From contig JAFARZ010000220.1 of assembly GCA_019245115.1 (NCBI GenBank), forward strand, positions 62,001 to 126,000: DNA of 64,000 bases. Reading direction: 5' to 3'. The first letter of the stretch is position 1. Each line of letters opens with the position of its first letter. Both the position numbers and the translations under genes were made by a program. This stretch comes from Streptosporangiaceae bacterium. Lineage in GTDB: Bacteria > Actinomycetota > Actinomycetes > Streptosporangiales > Streptosporangiaceae. This document shows, piece after piece, positions 49,086 through 57,314 of the stretch. Below the pieces are notes generated by a model, which saw only the letters and a program-made list of their open reading frames with translations, was not told the DNA's origin and searched no databases.

Positions 49086-49745
49086 ATGATGCGACATTCG
49101 GGTAGGCGGGCATATCTCGCGATACTGGCCGGTTCGCTGTCGATCCTCGCGGCCGCGTGCGGAAGTTCCTCCAGCTCAGGCGGCCCGTCATCGGGCTCGT
49201 CCGGAGGGCAGGCCAGCACCAGCACCAGCACCGCTCCCGGCTCCGGCTCAGCGTCCGCCGCTGGCACCACGCCAGCCGCCGGCGGCAGCCAGCCGACCTC
49301 GCCGCACGCCGCCGGCCCGGCGCCGTGCGCGACGACCGATATGCAGGTCAAGCTCGGCGCTTCGTCGGGAGCGGCGGGCAGCGTCTACCAGACGATCGAC
49401 TTCACCAACAACAGCACGACCACCTGCACGTTGTACGGCTACCCGGGTGTCTCGCTGACCGGCGGCAGTCCGCCCGGCCAGATCGGCGCGGCCGCCGTCC
49501 GGAACCCGTCACCCGGGCCGCGGCAGATCTCGCTCGCGCCCGGCGCGGTCGCCAACGCCGTGGTGCAGGTCACGTTCGCGGGCAACTATCCGGCGGCCAC
49601 CTGCGGCCTCACCCCGGCCGACGCACTGCTCGTCTACCCGCCGAACCAGAAGGCCTCGGTATCCCTGCCGTACCACACGAGCGGCTGCTCCTCGACCAAG
49701 ATCACGATCCTGCATGTCAGCGTGGTGCAATCCGGTGCCGGCTGA
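49086..49745 (+). CDS. DUF4232 lipoprotein
   Basis: A 219-residue lipoprotein: signal peptide and lipobox ILAAACGS (Cys at about 23), Ser/Gly/Ala/Thr linker to about 75, then the DUF4232 beta-sandwich with PCATTDMQVKLG, TCTLYGYPGVSL and three more Cys that may pair. The function of DUF4232 is unknown; it is common in actinobacterial envelopes. ATG 49086 follows AAAGGG. Confidence 0.85.
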   Translation: MMRHSGRRAYLAILAGSLSILAAACGSSSSSGGPSSGSSGGQASTSTSTAPGSGSASAAGTTPAAGGSQPTSPHAAGPAPCATTDMQVKLGASSGAAGSVYQTIDFTNNSTTTCTLYGYPGVSLTGGSPPGQIGAAAVRNPSPGPRQISLAPGAVANAVVQVTFAGNYPAATCGLTPADALLVYPPNQKASVSLPYHTSGCSSTKITILHVSVVQSGAG

Positions 49746-49983
49746 CCCGTGGCTAGCCCATGGCTAGCCCGTCGTTACCTGGGCAGCCGCCACTGGCGGT
49801 GCTAGAGCTCTCGTCCGGGTTCCCGCGCTGTCCGGTGATGCCACGATTAGCGTGATGGTTTCCGCTTCATGGCGGGTTTCCGTACTATGCATACGTTCTG
49901 CGATAAGGTGCGTTTGCGCCATGCCGGGCATGTCGACTTTGTCCGAGCGGGCTGGCCAGCCCGGTGAACTACGCGTCTCAGCA

Positions 49984-50121
49984 CATAGCGGGCACATGGG
50001 CGCTGTCTTTGTGGAAGAAAAGAGCCCTTCGGAACAAAAGGCGCCGGAAACCGGCGCCCAATCCTCCGCGAAGCTCTTTTCTTCCACCTCGTCCACCGCA
50101 GCCACCGTCACATAACGGCCA
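49984..50121 (+). repeat. 138-bp palindromic intergenic element, copy B
   Basis: Bounded by CATAGCGGGCA (49984-49994) and CATAACGGCCA (50111-50121). The inner hairpin GGCGCCGGAAACCGGCGCC is perfect (8-bp stem). Around it, GTGGAAGAAAAGAGC and GCTCTTTTCTTCCAC form a perfect 15-bp outer stem. The loop CGGAAACCG, the GAACAAAAGG block and the ends are shared with copy A. No gene covers it. Confidence 0.92.
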
Positions 50122-50320
50122 TACACTGACGAATCAGTGCCAGTCCACGACACGCCCCAAACGCGATTGTTGGAAATGTTCACATAATGCGGACAATTAA
50201 CCGCACGGCAGCAATCACCGCACAAACCTGCTGATCCAGTCCAGCAAATCTGGATATGGGGCGGTAGGGGGGGAGCGGTCGGCGGCCAAGCCTGCCCGGC
50301 CCGATCCGGCTTCGAGCCCG

Positions 50321-50640
50321 GTGCCAGCCAAGCGGGGTGCCAGCCAAGGCCGGTGCCTGCTAAGCGGGGTGCCGGCCAAGCGGGGTGCCGGCCAAGCGGG
50401 GTGCCAGCTAAGCGGGGTGCCAGCTAAGCGGGGTGCCGGCCAAGCCCCGGTGCCAGCCAAGCCGGGTGCCAGCCAAGGCCGGTGCCTGCTAAGCGGGGTG
50501 CCAGCTAAGCGGGGTGCCGGCCAAGGCCGGTGCCTGCTAAGCGGGGTGCCGGCCAAGCGGGGTGTCGGCCAAGCGGGGTGCCCGCTAAGCGGGGTGCCCG
50601 CTAAGCGGGGGTGTCGGCTAAGCCGGGTGTCGGCTGAGCG
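50321..50640 (+). repeat. 16-bp minisatellite, about 20 units
   Basis: Units close to GTGCCRGCYAAGCGGG run for 320 bp with two or three small indels. The 16-bp period is not a multiple of three, so it is not a protein repeat, although one frame stays open. The rest of the 921-bp spacer (49746-50666) holds only element copy B. Confidence 0.95.
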
Positions 50641-50666
50641 CGGCGCAACGGATAGCGTTACCTGGT

Positions 50667-50972
50667 ATGGAGCTTCGTGTAGCCGACAACCCGGACAAGT
50701 CCCGCTACGAGATCAAGGCCGACGGCGAGGTCGCGGGGTTTATCAACTACAAGATTTCTCCGGACGACATCGCGTTCATCCACACGGAGACCGTGGATCG
50801 GTTCCGGGGGAAGGGCATCGCGGGGCACCTGGTCCAGGCCAGCCTCGATTCCGCCCGGGAGCGCGGCCTGGCGGTCCTGCCGTACTGCCCGTACGTGCGG
50901 AGCTGGATCGGCGAGCACCTCGAGTACGCCAAGCTGGTACCGGCGGAATCACGCGGGGAGTTCGGCCTGTGA
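50667..50972 (+). CDS. Small GCN5-related N-acetyltransferase
   Basis: A 101-residue minimal GNAT (YidJ/Acetyltransf_CG type): DGEVAGFINYKI, HTETVDRFRGKGIAGHLVQASLDSAR (acetyl-CoA loop RGKGIAGHL at about residue 52) and LPYCPYVRSWI with the Cys near the C-terminus. The substrate is unknown. Its TGA overlaps the dehydrogenase start by 4 nt (GTGA). Confidence 0.92.
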   Translation: MELRVADNPDKSRYEIKADGEVAGFINYKISPDDIAFIHTETVDRFRGKGIAGHLVQASLDSARERGLAVLPYCPYVRSWIGEHLEYAKLVPAESRGEFGL

Positions 50973-51898
50973 GCGATAAAACGATCACCGTCTGGCTGCC
51001 CGATCCGGCTGCCGAGACCGTTATGGGCGGCCTGCCGGACGGCTTCCGCGCCGACGTCTGGACCGGCGGGAGCGACCTGCCACCGTCGGCGGACCAGGTG
51101 GAGGTCGTCATCCCGCCGTTCGCCGTGCTGTCGCCCAAGCTGCCGCTGCTCGCCGAGCTACCCCGGCTGCGGCTGATACAGCTGCTGTCCGCGGGCGCGG
51201 AGCTGGTGATCCCGCATGTCCCGCCCGGCGTCACACTGGCCACCGCTCGCGGCGCGCACGATGACTCGGTGGCTGAGTGGGTGCTCGGCGTCATCCTGGC
51301 CCACGCCCGCAGCCTGCCGAGGTTCGTGCGCGCCCAGGACGAAGGCCGGTGGGACTTCACGCAGACCGGCACGCTGGTCGGCAAGACCGTGCTGATCCTC
51401 GGTTACGGCTCCATCGGCGAGGCGGTGGCGCGGATGGTCGCTCCGTTCGGGGTAACGCTGCTGCCGGTGGCCCGCCACCCGCGCGAAGGAGTCGCCGGGC
51501 TCAGCGAGCTGCCGTCCCTGCTGCCCAAGGCGGATGTCGTGGTGCTGCTTGTTCCCGTGACGCCCGCCACCATGGGAATGGTGGACGCGAAGTTCCTCGC
51601 TCAGCTGGCCGACGGCGCGTTGCTGGTCAACGCCGCCCGTGGCGCGATCGTCGACACCGAGGCGCTGCTCGCGGAACTGCGCACCGGACGCGTGTACGCC
51701 GCGCTCGACGTCACCGATCCCGAGCCACTGCCGTCCGGCCATCCGCTGTGGTCCGCCCCCGGACTCATCCTGACCCCGCATGTGGCGGGGGCCAGCGGCC
51801 ATCCGATGGCCCGCGCGCTTGCCGTGGCCAAGGCTCAGCTCGTCCGCTACGCGGCGGGAGAGCCGCTGCTGAACGTGGTCGGCGAAGAAGGCTACTGA
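50969..51898 (+). CDS. D-isomer-specific 2-hydroxyacid dehydrogenase
   Basis: A 309-residue NAD(P)-dependent oxidoreductase: nucleotide loop ILGYGSIGEAVA (about residue 142), catalytic Arg in NAARGAIVDTE, Glu in TDPEPLPSGHPLW and His in TPHVAGAS. It resembles glyoxylate/hydroxypyruvate reductases. The GTG overlaps the GNAT stop. A terminator hairpin follows immediately. Confidence 0.95.
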   Translation: MSDKTITVWLPDPAAETVMGGLPDGFRADVWTGGSDLPPSADQVEVVIPPFAVLSPKLPLLAELPRLRLIQLLSAGAELVIPHVPPGVTLATARGAHDDSVAEWVLGVILAHARSLPRFVRAQDEGRWDFTQTGTLVGKTVLILGYGSIGEAVARMVAPFGVTLLPVARHPREGVAGLSELPSLLPKADVVVLLVPVTPATMGMVDAKFLAQLADGALLVNAARGAIVDTEALLAELRTGRVYAALDVTDPEPLPSGHPLWSAPGLILTPHVAGASGHPMARALAVAKAQLVRYAAGEPLLNVVGEEGY

Positions 51899-51900
51899 GA

Positions 51901-51918
51901 TCATCGGCACGCCGATGA
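51901..51918 (+). terminator. Terminator after the dehydrogenase gene
   Basis: TCATCGGC and GCCGATGA are complementary around AC, followed by GTTTT. A short intrinsic terminator. Confidence 0.7.
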
Positions 51919-51927
51919 GTTTTCGTC

Positions 51928-51981
51928 CTGAGTCTCGTCGGACTCAGTAGCCAGGGGGTCTGGGGGATCGGCATCCCCCAG
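51928..51981 (+). promoter_or_regulatory. Two hairpins in the leader of the ECF sigma gene
   Basis: CTGAGTC/GACTCAG (51928-51934, 51941-51947) and CTGGGGGAT/ATCCCCCAG (51960-51968, 51973-51981). The second stem ends one base before the AAGGAG site of the sigma factor and could hide it. Confidence 0.6.
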
Positions 51982-51994
51982 AAAGGAGCTGACC

Positions 51995-52921
51995 ATGGAC
52001 CAGTTCGAGGAACTCGCTCAACGGCACCGGCGCGAGCTGCACGTGCACTGCTACCGGATGCTCGCGTCGTTCGACGAAGCTGAGGACGCGGTGCAGGAGA
52101 CGTTCCTGCGTGCCTGGCGCGCGCGGGAGAGTTTCGGCGGATCTGGTCAGTTCCGGGCGTGGCTGTACCGGATCGCGACGAACGTCTGCCTGGACCTGCT
52201 CCGCTCACGCAAGAGCCCATCGAGGATGACCTCGTTCGCGGAGGTGCCGTGGCTTCAGCCGTATCCCGACGCGCTGCTGGACGAGGTGGCCTCCACCGAC
52301 GAAGCGCCGGAAGAGGCGGCCATCCGGCGGGAGACGATCTCGCTGGCGTTCCTCGCCGCGCTCCAGGCGCTGCCGCCCCGTCAGCGCGCCGCCCTGATCG
52401 CACGTGACATCCTCGGCTGGCCGGCCAGCGAGACCGCCGATGTGCTCGGCACCAGCGTGGCCGCCGCGAACAGCGCCCTCCAGCGGGCCCGCGTCACCAT
52501 GCAGCAGCACCTGCCGCAGCGCCGCTCCGAGTGGTCCGCCCGCGAGCCGACGGCGGAAGAGATGAATCTGGTCACTGCGTTCATCGAGGCACATGAACGC
52601 TGTGACACGGCCGCCGCGATAGCGATCGCCGCGAAGGACCTGCGCGTCACCATGCCGCCCCAGCCGATGTGCTTCGACGGCGTGGAGTCGATCATCCCGC
52701 TGATGGCCGAGGCGGGCGTCATGGGCACCTGGCGCCTGATCCCGGTTCACGCCAACCGCATGCCGGCCGCCGCCAGCTACCTGCTGCGGCCGGGCGACAC
52801 CAAGTATCGCGCCTTCAAGTTCGACATCATGCGCATCGAGGACGGGAGGATCGCGGAGATCACCACCTTCAACGCCGATCTGTTCCCCGCCTTCGGCCTC
52901 GAGCCGGTGCTCAGGACGTGA
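51995..52921 (+). CDS. ECF RNA polymerase sigma factor with SnoaL-like domain (SigG/SigJ type)
   Basis: A 308-residue sigma factor. Region 2 (about 5-75: HCYRMLASFDEAEDAVQETFLRAW) and region 4 (about 120-175: LPPRQRAALIARDILGW, AETADVLG-like helix) precede a C-terminal NTF2/SnoaL-like domain (about 190-305). No anti-sigma gene is adjacent; in SigG/SigJ-type factors the C-terminal domain takes over control. The 3' end overlaps the facing BNR gene by 11 bp. Confidence 0.93.
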   Translation: MDQFEELAQRHRRELHVHCYRMLASFDEAEDAVQETFLRAWRARESFGGSGQFRAWLYRIATNVCLDLLRSRKSPSRMTSFAEVPWLQPYPDALLDEVASTDEAPEEAAIRRETISLAFLAALQALPPRQRAALIARDILGWPASETADVLGTSVAAANSALQRARVTMQQHLPQRRSEWSAREPTAEEMNLVTAFIEAHERCDTAAAIAIAAKDLRVTMPPQPMCFDGVESIIPLMAEAGVMGTWRLIPVHANRMPAAASYLLRPGDTKYRAFKFDIMRIEDGRIAEITTFNADLFPAFGLEPVLRT

Positions 52922-54233
52922 CCACGGTCGCGTAGATCGCAGACTTCTTGCTGGCGCCGACCGCGCTTCCCCAGGTGAGGGAGATCCGGCCGCCGGGCAG
53001 CTGGGCGATGCCGAACGTGTCACCTGGCCACACCGCGGCGTTGCCGTACTTCGCTGACACCATGACCGCCGGACCGAGCCAGCCGTGGCGGATCGAGAAC
53101 GGCCGGAGGTAAGTGGCGTAGCCCGGCGCGGGCGCACTGGTCTGCCAGGCAATGTAGGCGATACCGGCCTGGCCGCCCGCTGATTCGGTGATGTGCGGCG
53201 CTCGATCGGTATCGGGAGTGACGCGGATCGGCACCGACCAGGTCCGGCCGCCGTCGGCGGAGTACGTCAGCCAGCCGATGTCAGCGGCGGCGGTCTGGGT
53301 GTCCCAGGTGACGTACAGGTTCCCGGCGGCGTCGGCGCTGATGTCGCCGTCGATCCACCAGGTCGGCAGGGCCACGGTCCCGTTGGCTGGCCACAGCGCT
53401 GGCGGTGACGCAGGCCAGTGCGTCCCGTCCGGCGAGGACGCGAAGAACTCGTATCCGGGCTGGACCGCGAGCGTCCGCTGGCTGGTGGGATGGCCTTCGT
53501 AGACAATGTCGATCCGCCCGGCCGGGCCGAGGACGAGGGGAGCGGAGTAGCCGCCACCCAGCGGGAAACGCGGCTCCACGGGGATGATGGGCCCCCAGGT
53601 CCGGCCGCCGTCCGAGGAGGCCTGGATAACGGCGTTGAAATCGCCATTGGTGTAGGCGCAGCTTCCCGATCTGGCGCACAGGAGCTTCACCTCCGACCCG
53701 GACGGACCGTAGTCCCAGGTGAGGTACACGTGACCGGCGGGTCCGACGGCGATGAAGTCCCGGTCGCCCCAGTCTCCCGGCTTCGGCGGGAAGAGCGAAT
53801 GGGTTTGCGCGAAGCTGGCACCGTGGTCGCGGGAGGCGGCCACCACCGGATACATGGAGGTGCCCGGCAGGCCGACCGCCCCGTCGGCGTGCATGTAGGA
53901 GACGTATACGGTCCCGTCTCCGGCTACCGCGATGGCCGGGTCCCAGCTGTGTCCCAGCGAGCCAGGCACGGCGACCGGCGCGCTGAAGTGCCCGCCGGAA
54001 TCAGCCGACCAGGCGAAGCCGATACCCCCGCAGCCGATCCAGTCGGCATAGACATGTCCGGGCGCCGCGGCGGCCTCCTCCACCTCCGAGTTGTTCCCCA
54101 GGCATCCGGCGCTGATGTCGAGCATCCCCGGCGCTCCGGGCCGCTGGCTGGCGCCCGGCGACTGGCTGCACGCCTGAACCCCGGCCGCGGTCAGCGCGAC
54201 CAGCACCACGCACCCGATCAGTTTCTTGACCAC
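52911..54233 (-). CDS. Exported BNR/Asp-box repeat protein (sialidase-like propeller)
   Basis: A 440-residue secreted protein with a hydrophobic leader ending VQACSQ (Cys at about 22, non-canonical lipobox). At least three Asp-box repeats (SADSGGHFS, SSDGGRTWG, SADGGRTWS) mark a beta-propeller of the sialidase/BNR type. The sialidase catalytic Arg triad and RIP motif are not evident, so enzymatic activity is unproven. Only 22 bp separate it from the divergent small membrane protein. Confidence 0.85.
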   Translation of the reverse strand: MVKKLIGCVVLVALTAAGVQACSQSPGASQRPGAPGMLDISAGCLGNNSEVEEAAAAPGHVYADWIGCGGIGFAWSADSGGHFSAPVAVPGSLGHSWDPAIAVAGDGTVYVSYMHADGAVGLPGTSMYPVVAASRDHGASFAQTHSLFPPKPGDWGDRDFIAVGPAGHVYLTWDYGPSGSEVKLLCARSGSCAYTNGDFNAVIQASSDGGRTWGPIIPVEPRFPLGGGYSAPLVLGPAGRIDIVYEGHPTSQRTLAVQPGYEFFASSPDGTHWPASPPALWPANGTVALPTWWIDGDISADAAGNLYVTWDTQTAAADIGWLTYSADGGRTWSVPIRVTPDTDRAPHITESAGGQAGIAYIAWQTSAPAPGYATYLRPFSIRHGWLGPAVMVSAKYGNAAVWPGDTFGIAQLPGGRISLTWGSAVGASKKSAIYATVVTS

Positions 54234-54243
54234 ACACCACCAC

Positions 54244-54249
54244 TATCAT
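54244..54249 (+). promoter_or_regulatory. Possible -10 box of a leaderless gene
   Basis: TATCAT is followed after 6 nt by GTG 54256, with no room for a Shine-Dalgarno sequence in the 22-bp divergent spacer. Confidence 0.45.
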
Positions 54250-54255
54250 CTGGGC

Positions 54256-54654
54256 GTGACCGAAATTTCGGTGTGGCTGCGACGCGGTACGACGACGGTG
54301 GCCGCCGGCCGGGTGGCGCTCGGGCTGACCGCGCTGGCCTGGCCCGCGGTACCCGCCCGTCCCTGGGTTGGCGCGTCAGCGGATGACCTGGCCGCGAAGG
54401 TGTTCGGCCGCGCGCTCGGCGCGCGGGACGTAGCGCTCGGACTTGGCGCGCTGGCCGCGCCGACCGGGTCCGCCCGTGCCTGGGTGGCCGCAGGAGCGCT
54501 GTCCGATGCCCTCGACGTGCTCGCCAGCGTGGCGTCGTGGCGAGACCTGCCCCGGCTGACACGCTGGCTGGTTGCCGCGTCAGCCGGCGGCGCCGCCATA
54601 GTCGGCGCCGCCGGAGCGCTTACCGTCGAGACGCAAGCCCGGTCGCGGCCGTAG
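54256..54654 (+). CDS. Small Ala-rich membrane protein
   Basis: A 132-residue protein with three or four hydrophobic helices and short loops; no family is recognised with certainty. GTG 54256 gives a compact start MTEISVWLRR; an upstream ATG at 54226 would add a His-rich segment overlapping the divergent gene. The stop is immediately followed by the end of the convergent gene at 54655. Confidence 0.7.
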   Translation: MTEISVWLRRGTTTVAAGRVALGLTALAWPAVPARPWVGASADDLAAKVFGRALGARDVALGLGALAAPTGSARAWVAAGALSDALDVLASVASWRDLPRLTRWLVAASAGGAAIVGAAGALTVETQARSRP

Positions 54655-54978
54655 TCAGGAGGACGCGGCCTCGGTGGCGCGCTCACCCGACATGTTGACG
54701 GCGGGGAACATGCCGGCCTTGGCCTTGCCGGTGAGGGTGTCACCGTCGATCGTCACCGTGCACTTGAGGTTGAGCTTCATCGGCTTGGTGACGGCCTGGT
54801 GCCAGGTGACCTCGTTGCCCTGGACCGAGACGTCGGTGAGCGCCGACTCCTCTCCGGAGTCCACGCTGTAGGACGTGCCCTGCCACGTGCCATCGGCCGC
54901 CTGGCTGAGTTCCAGCCGGGCGTGCTGCTTGCCGATCGGGGTGTCTATGGTCATGTTCCAGGTACCTGCAGCTGACAT
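54655..54978 (-). CDS. Small beta-rich hypothetical protein
   Basis: A 107-residue protein starting MSAAGTWNMTIDTPIG, with alternating polar/hydrophobic strands (GTWQGTSYSVDSG, VTWHQAVTKPMKLNLKC) as in small lipocalin-like or FABP-like barrels. No signal peptide. AGGAG lies 8 nt before the ATG. It is a recognised kind of conserved actinobacterial hypothetical protein, function unknown. Confidence 0.8.
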   Translation of the reverse strand: MSAAGTWNMTIDTPIGKQHARLELSQAADGTWQGTSYSVDSGEESALTDVSVQGNEVTWHQAVTKPMKLNLKCTVTIDGDTLTGKAKAGMFPAVNMSGERATEAASS

Positions 54979-55042
54979 GTGCGGTCTCTCCTGTCCACGT
55001 TGACGTCACGCGCTGACGTGCAGCCCAGCCCGTTCGGCTAGA

Positions 55043-55498
55043 TCACGTTCTAGTTTTTATCACCGTCAGGATCAGGCTGGCGAGTCCCTGGGGCCAGATG
55101 GCTTCGGTGCTCGCCTCGATCTCCGGCAGGGACCACCAGTGCCACGCCGCGATCCCGTCGCGGGCGTGCATGCCGCCGACGTCGACGACGCGGCGGCCCG
55201 GCGTGGAAACGCGGGCCAGGAAGAAGCGTTCGTGCTGGCGGACGATCCGCGGTCCGTACCGCATGGTGATCTCGTGGGCGTGAACTTCACCGCCGAGCAC
55301 GACGTCGGTCCAGCCGGTCTCCTCGGCCAGCTCCCGCAGCGCACCGGCCGCGAAGGATTCCCCTTCATCCAGGCCGCCGCCCGGTGTCGACCAGTGCCGG
55401 CCGTTCGGCGGCCCGTCGTCGTACCGGAACAGCAGCACCCGATCCAGTGGATCGAGGACGATGACCCGCCCGGCCTGCCGCAGCGGCAACGCGGTCAC
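55043..55498 (-). CDS. Nudix hydrolase
   Basis: A 151-residue enzyme with a canonical Nudix box (GGGLDEGESFAAGALREL, then EETGW; about residues 40-62). Of the MutT-like group with a WST-PGGG approach; it cleaves a nucleoside diphosphate-X, substrate unknown. The GTG at 55498 overlaps the stop of the HAD gene by 4 nt, so the two are coupled. Confidence 0.92.
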   Translation of the reverse strand: MTALPLRQAGRVIVLDPLDRVLLFRYDDGPPNGRHWSTPGGGLDEGESFAAGALRELAEETGWTDVVLGGEVHAHEITMRYGPRIVRQHERFFLARVSTPGRRVVDVGGMHARDGIAAWHWWSLPEIEASTEAIWPQGLASLILTVIKTRT

Positions 55499-56139
55499 AG
55501 GTACGCTTCCACCTCGAGGAGCGACCGGACGACGGGCGCTGCCCGGCCTGGGACCGCCGCACCGCGCACGATCTGCACGCCCTTGACGCCTATCGCCTCG
55601 GCGCCGGCGCAGAACACCGCCTGGTCGTCCACGAACAGCGCGGCCTCGGCCGCCACCCCGAGCTCCTTGAGCGCGTGCCGGTAGATCCGCGGCGACGGCT
55701 TGACGCAACCGACCTCACAGGACAGCACCAGCGCGTCGGCGAGCGCGGCCACGCCAAGGGAGAACAGCAGATCCCTGGTGAACTCGCCACAGTTGCTGAC
55801 GACCGCGATCTTGATACCGCGTGCCTTCAGCCCCTCCAGGAACGGCATCGTATCGTCGAACACGAACCCGTCGGCCAGCAGCAGCTCCCGCTCCCGGGCG
55901 GCGAGCTTGCGCAGCAGATCATCCCGCGGCTCGATGCCGTAGGTCCGCAGGATCAGCTCGTATCCCTCGAGCCTGGACAGCTCTCCGACGCTCAGCGCGG
56001 GCTCGAGCCGGACATATGCGTCGTGCATCTCATCCGCGGACAGCCCCGCCAGCTCCGACAGCTCGCGGCCGCGTGCCCCAAAGTCCGCATCGAGCATGGT
56101 TCCATACGCGTCAACCAGGCACGCATCCATATAGGCCAT
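55495..56139 (-). CDS. HAD-superfamily hydrolase (haloacid-dehalogenase-like)
   Basis: A 214-residue phosphatase-fold enzyme. Motif I reads VDAYGTML: the second Asp of DxD is Tyr, as in 2-haloacid dehalogenases. Motif II is VVSNCGEF, the Lys lies in GCVKPSPRIY, and motif III/IV in ALFVDDQ. Whether it is a phosphatase or dehalogenase is open. It is translated together with the downstream Nudix gene. Confidence 0.9.
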   Translation of the reverse strand: MAYMDACLVDAYGTMLDADFGARGRELSELAGLSADEMHDAYVRLEPALSVGELSRLEGYELILRTYGIEPRDDLLRKLAARERELLLADGFVFDDTMPFLEGLKARGIKIAVVSNCGEFTRDLLFSLGVAALADALVLSCEVGCVKPSPRIYRHALKELGVAAEAALFVDDQAVFCAGAEAIGVKGVQIVRGAAVPGRAAPVVRSLLEVEAYL

Positions 56140-56205
56140 TTTCTCATAAGTATTTATCCGGGGGCGGACACCAACCCCCGGAGGGTGAGAGCTACGCTGG
56201 CCGGC

Positions 56206-56943
56206 GTGCTGGAACGGGTCACGGTGACGCGGTATGTGACGCCGCTGCGCGAGGGCGGGTCGCTGCCCGCGCTGGTCGAGGCGGACAACCTGGGGACGTA
56301 CGTGATGAAGTTCCGGGGTGCCGGGCAGGGGCCGCTCGCGCTGGTCGCCGAGATCATCGCGGGAGAACTGGCGCGCTCACTCGGACTGCGGGTACCGGAA
56401 CTGGTGCTGGCCGGACTCGACCCGCAGATCGCGGCCAGCGAGCCGGACCCGGAGATCCAGGACCTGCTGCGCGCCAGCGAGGGGCTCAACCTCGGCGTGG
56501 ACTTCCTGCCGGGCGCGGCCGGATTCGATCCGCTGGGCTGGACCGCCGACAAGACCTTCGCCAGCCAGGTGCTGTGGTTCGACGCCCTGGTCCAGAACGT
56601 GGACCGCACCTGGCGGAACCCCAACCTGCTGGTCTGGCATGGGAACATCTGGCTCATCGACCACGGCGCGGCGCTGTACTTCCACCACAACCCAGCTGTA
56701 TCAGCCGGCACAGGCCCCGACCCGCTGAAGCCCTTCGACGCCAAGGATCACGTGCTCGGCGCCCGAGGGCGGCCCGGGCTGGAGGAAGCCCACGCGACGC
56801 TGGAACCACGTGTCACAGGAACGGTGCTGGCGCAAGCAGTGCAGTCCGTTCCCCGTGATTGGTTTGGTGATCTTGACCCGGCGGACTATGTCGCCTACCT
56901 GAAGCGGCGCGCGGCGGTCGTGCCGGAGGTGATCCGGCTATGA
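56206..56943 (+). CDS. HipA-family kinase-like protein
   Basis: A 245-residue protein of the short HipA type (HipA_2): Lys in YVMKFRGAG, QNVDRTWRNPNLL (catalytic Asp and Asn) and LIDHGAALYF (DxG-like metal site). The two-domain form of E. coli HipA is absent and there is no HipB-like HTH gene. The GTG at 56206 gives MLERVTVTRYV, the usual start. Its stop overlaps the DUF3037 start (ATGA). Confidence 0.85.
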   Translation: MLERVTVTRYVTPLREGGSLPALVEADNLGTYVMKFRGAGQGPLALVAEIIAGELARSLGLRVPELVLAGLDPQIAASEPDPEIQDLLRASEGLNLGVDFLPGAAGFDPLGWTADKTFASQVLWFDALVQNVDRTWRNPNLLVWHGNIWLIDHGAALYFHHNPAVSAGTGPDPLKPFDAKDHVLGARGRPGLEEAHATLEPRVTGTVLAQAVQSVPRDWFGDLDPADYVAYLKRRAAVVPEVIRL

Positions 56944-57314
56944 GTCCCGCGGAGGTGTTCGAGTACGCGGTGGTGCGGGTCGTGCCCCGGGTTGAGCGCG
57001 GCGAGGCGATCAACGTCGGGGTGATCGTGTACTGCAAGGCCCGTAAGTACCTGTGCGCGCGGATCGAACTCGACGAGAGGCGGCTGCTGGCGCTGGACCC
57101 GCGGGTGGACGTCGGGGCGGTACGCAACGCGCTTGCCGCGTTCGGGAAGGCGTGCCGGGAGGGACCGCTGGCCGAGCGGCCGCTGGGGGAGCGGTTCCGG
57201 TGGCTCACCGCGCCGCGGTCGACGATGGTGCAGCCGGGGCCCGTGCACACCGGGCTCACCGACGACCCGGACGGGGAACTGGACCGGCTGTTCGGCGAGC
57301 AGGTCCAGGTGTAG
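56940..57314 (+). CDS. DUF3037 protein, partner of the HipA-like kinase
   Basis: A 124-residue protein matching DUF3037: FEYAVVRVVPRVERGEAINVGV, LCARIELDERRLLAL and the RFRWLTAPRS motif. DUF3037 genes are regularly coupled to HipA-family genes in actinobacteria, as here by a 4-nt overlap. Function unknown; partner or substrate of the kinase is inferred. Confidence 0.88.
   Translation: MSPAEVFEYAVVRVVPRVERGEAINVGVIVYCKARKYLCARIELDERRLLALDPRVDVGAVRNALAAFGKACREGPLAERPLGERFRWLTAPRSTMVQPGPVHTGLTDDPDGELDRLFGEQVQV

Noticed and set aside
50321-50968. Upstream extension of the 2-hydroxyacid dehydrogenase frame through the 16-bp minisatellite
   Set aside because: The extension is pure repeat and GNAT antiframe. 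The GTG at 50969 gives the family-length protein with a coupled start.
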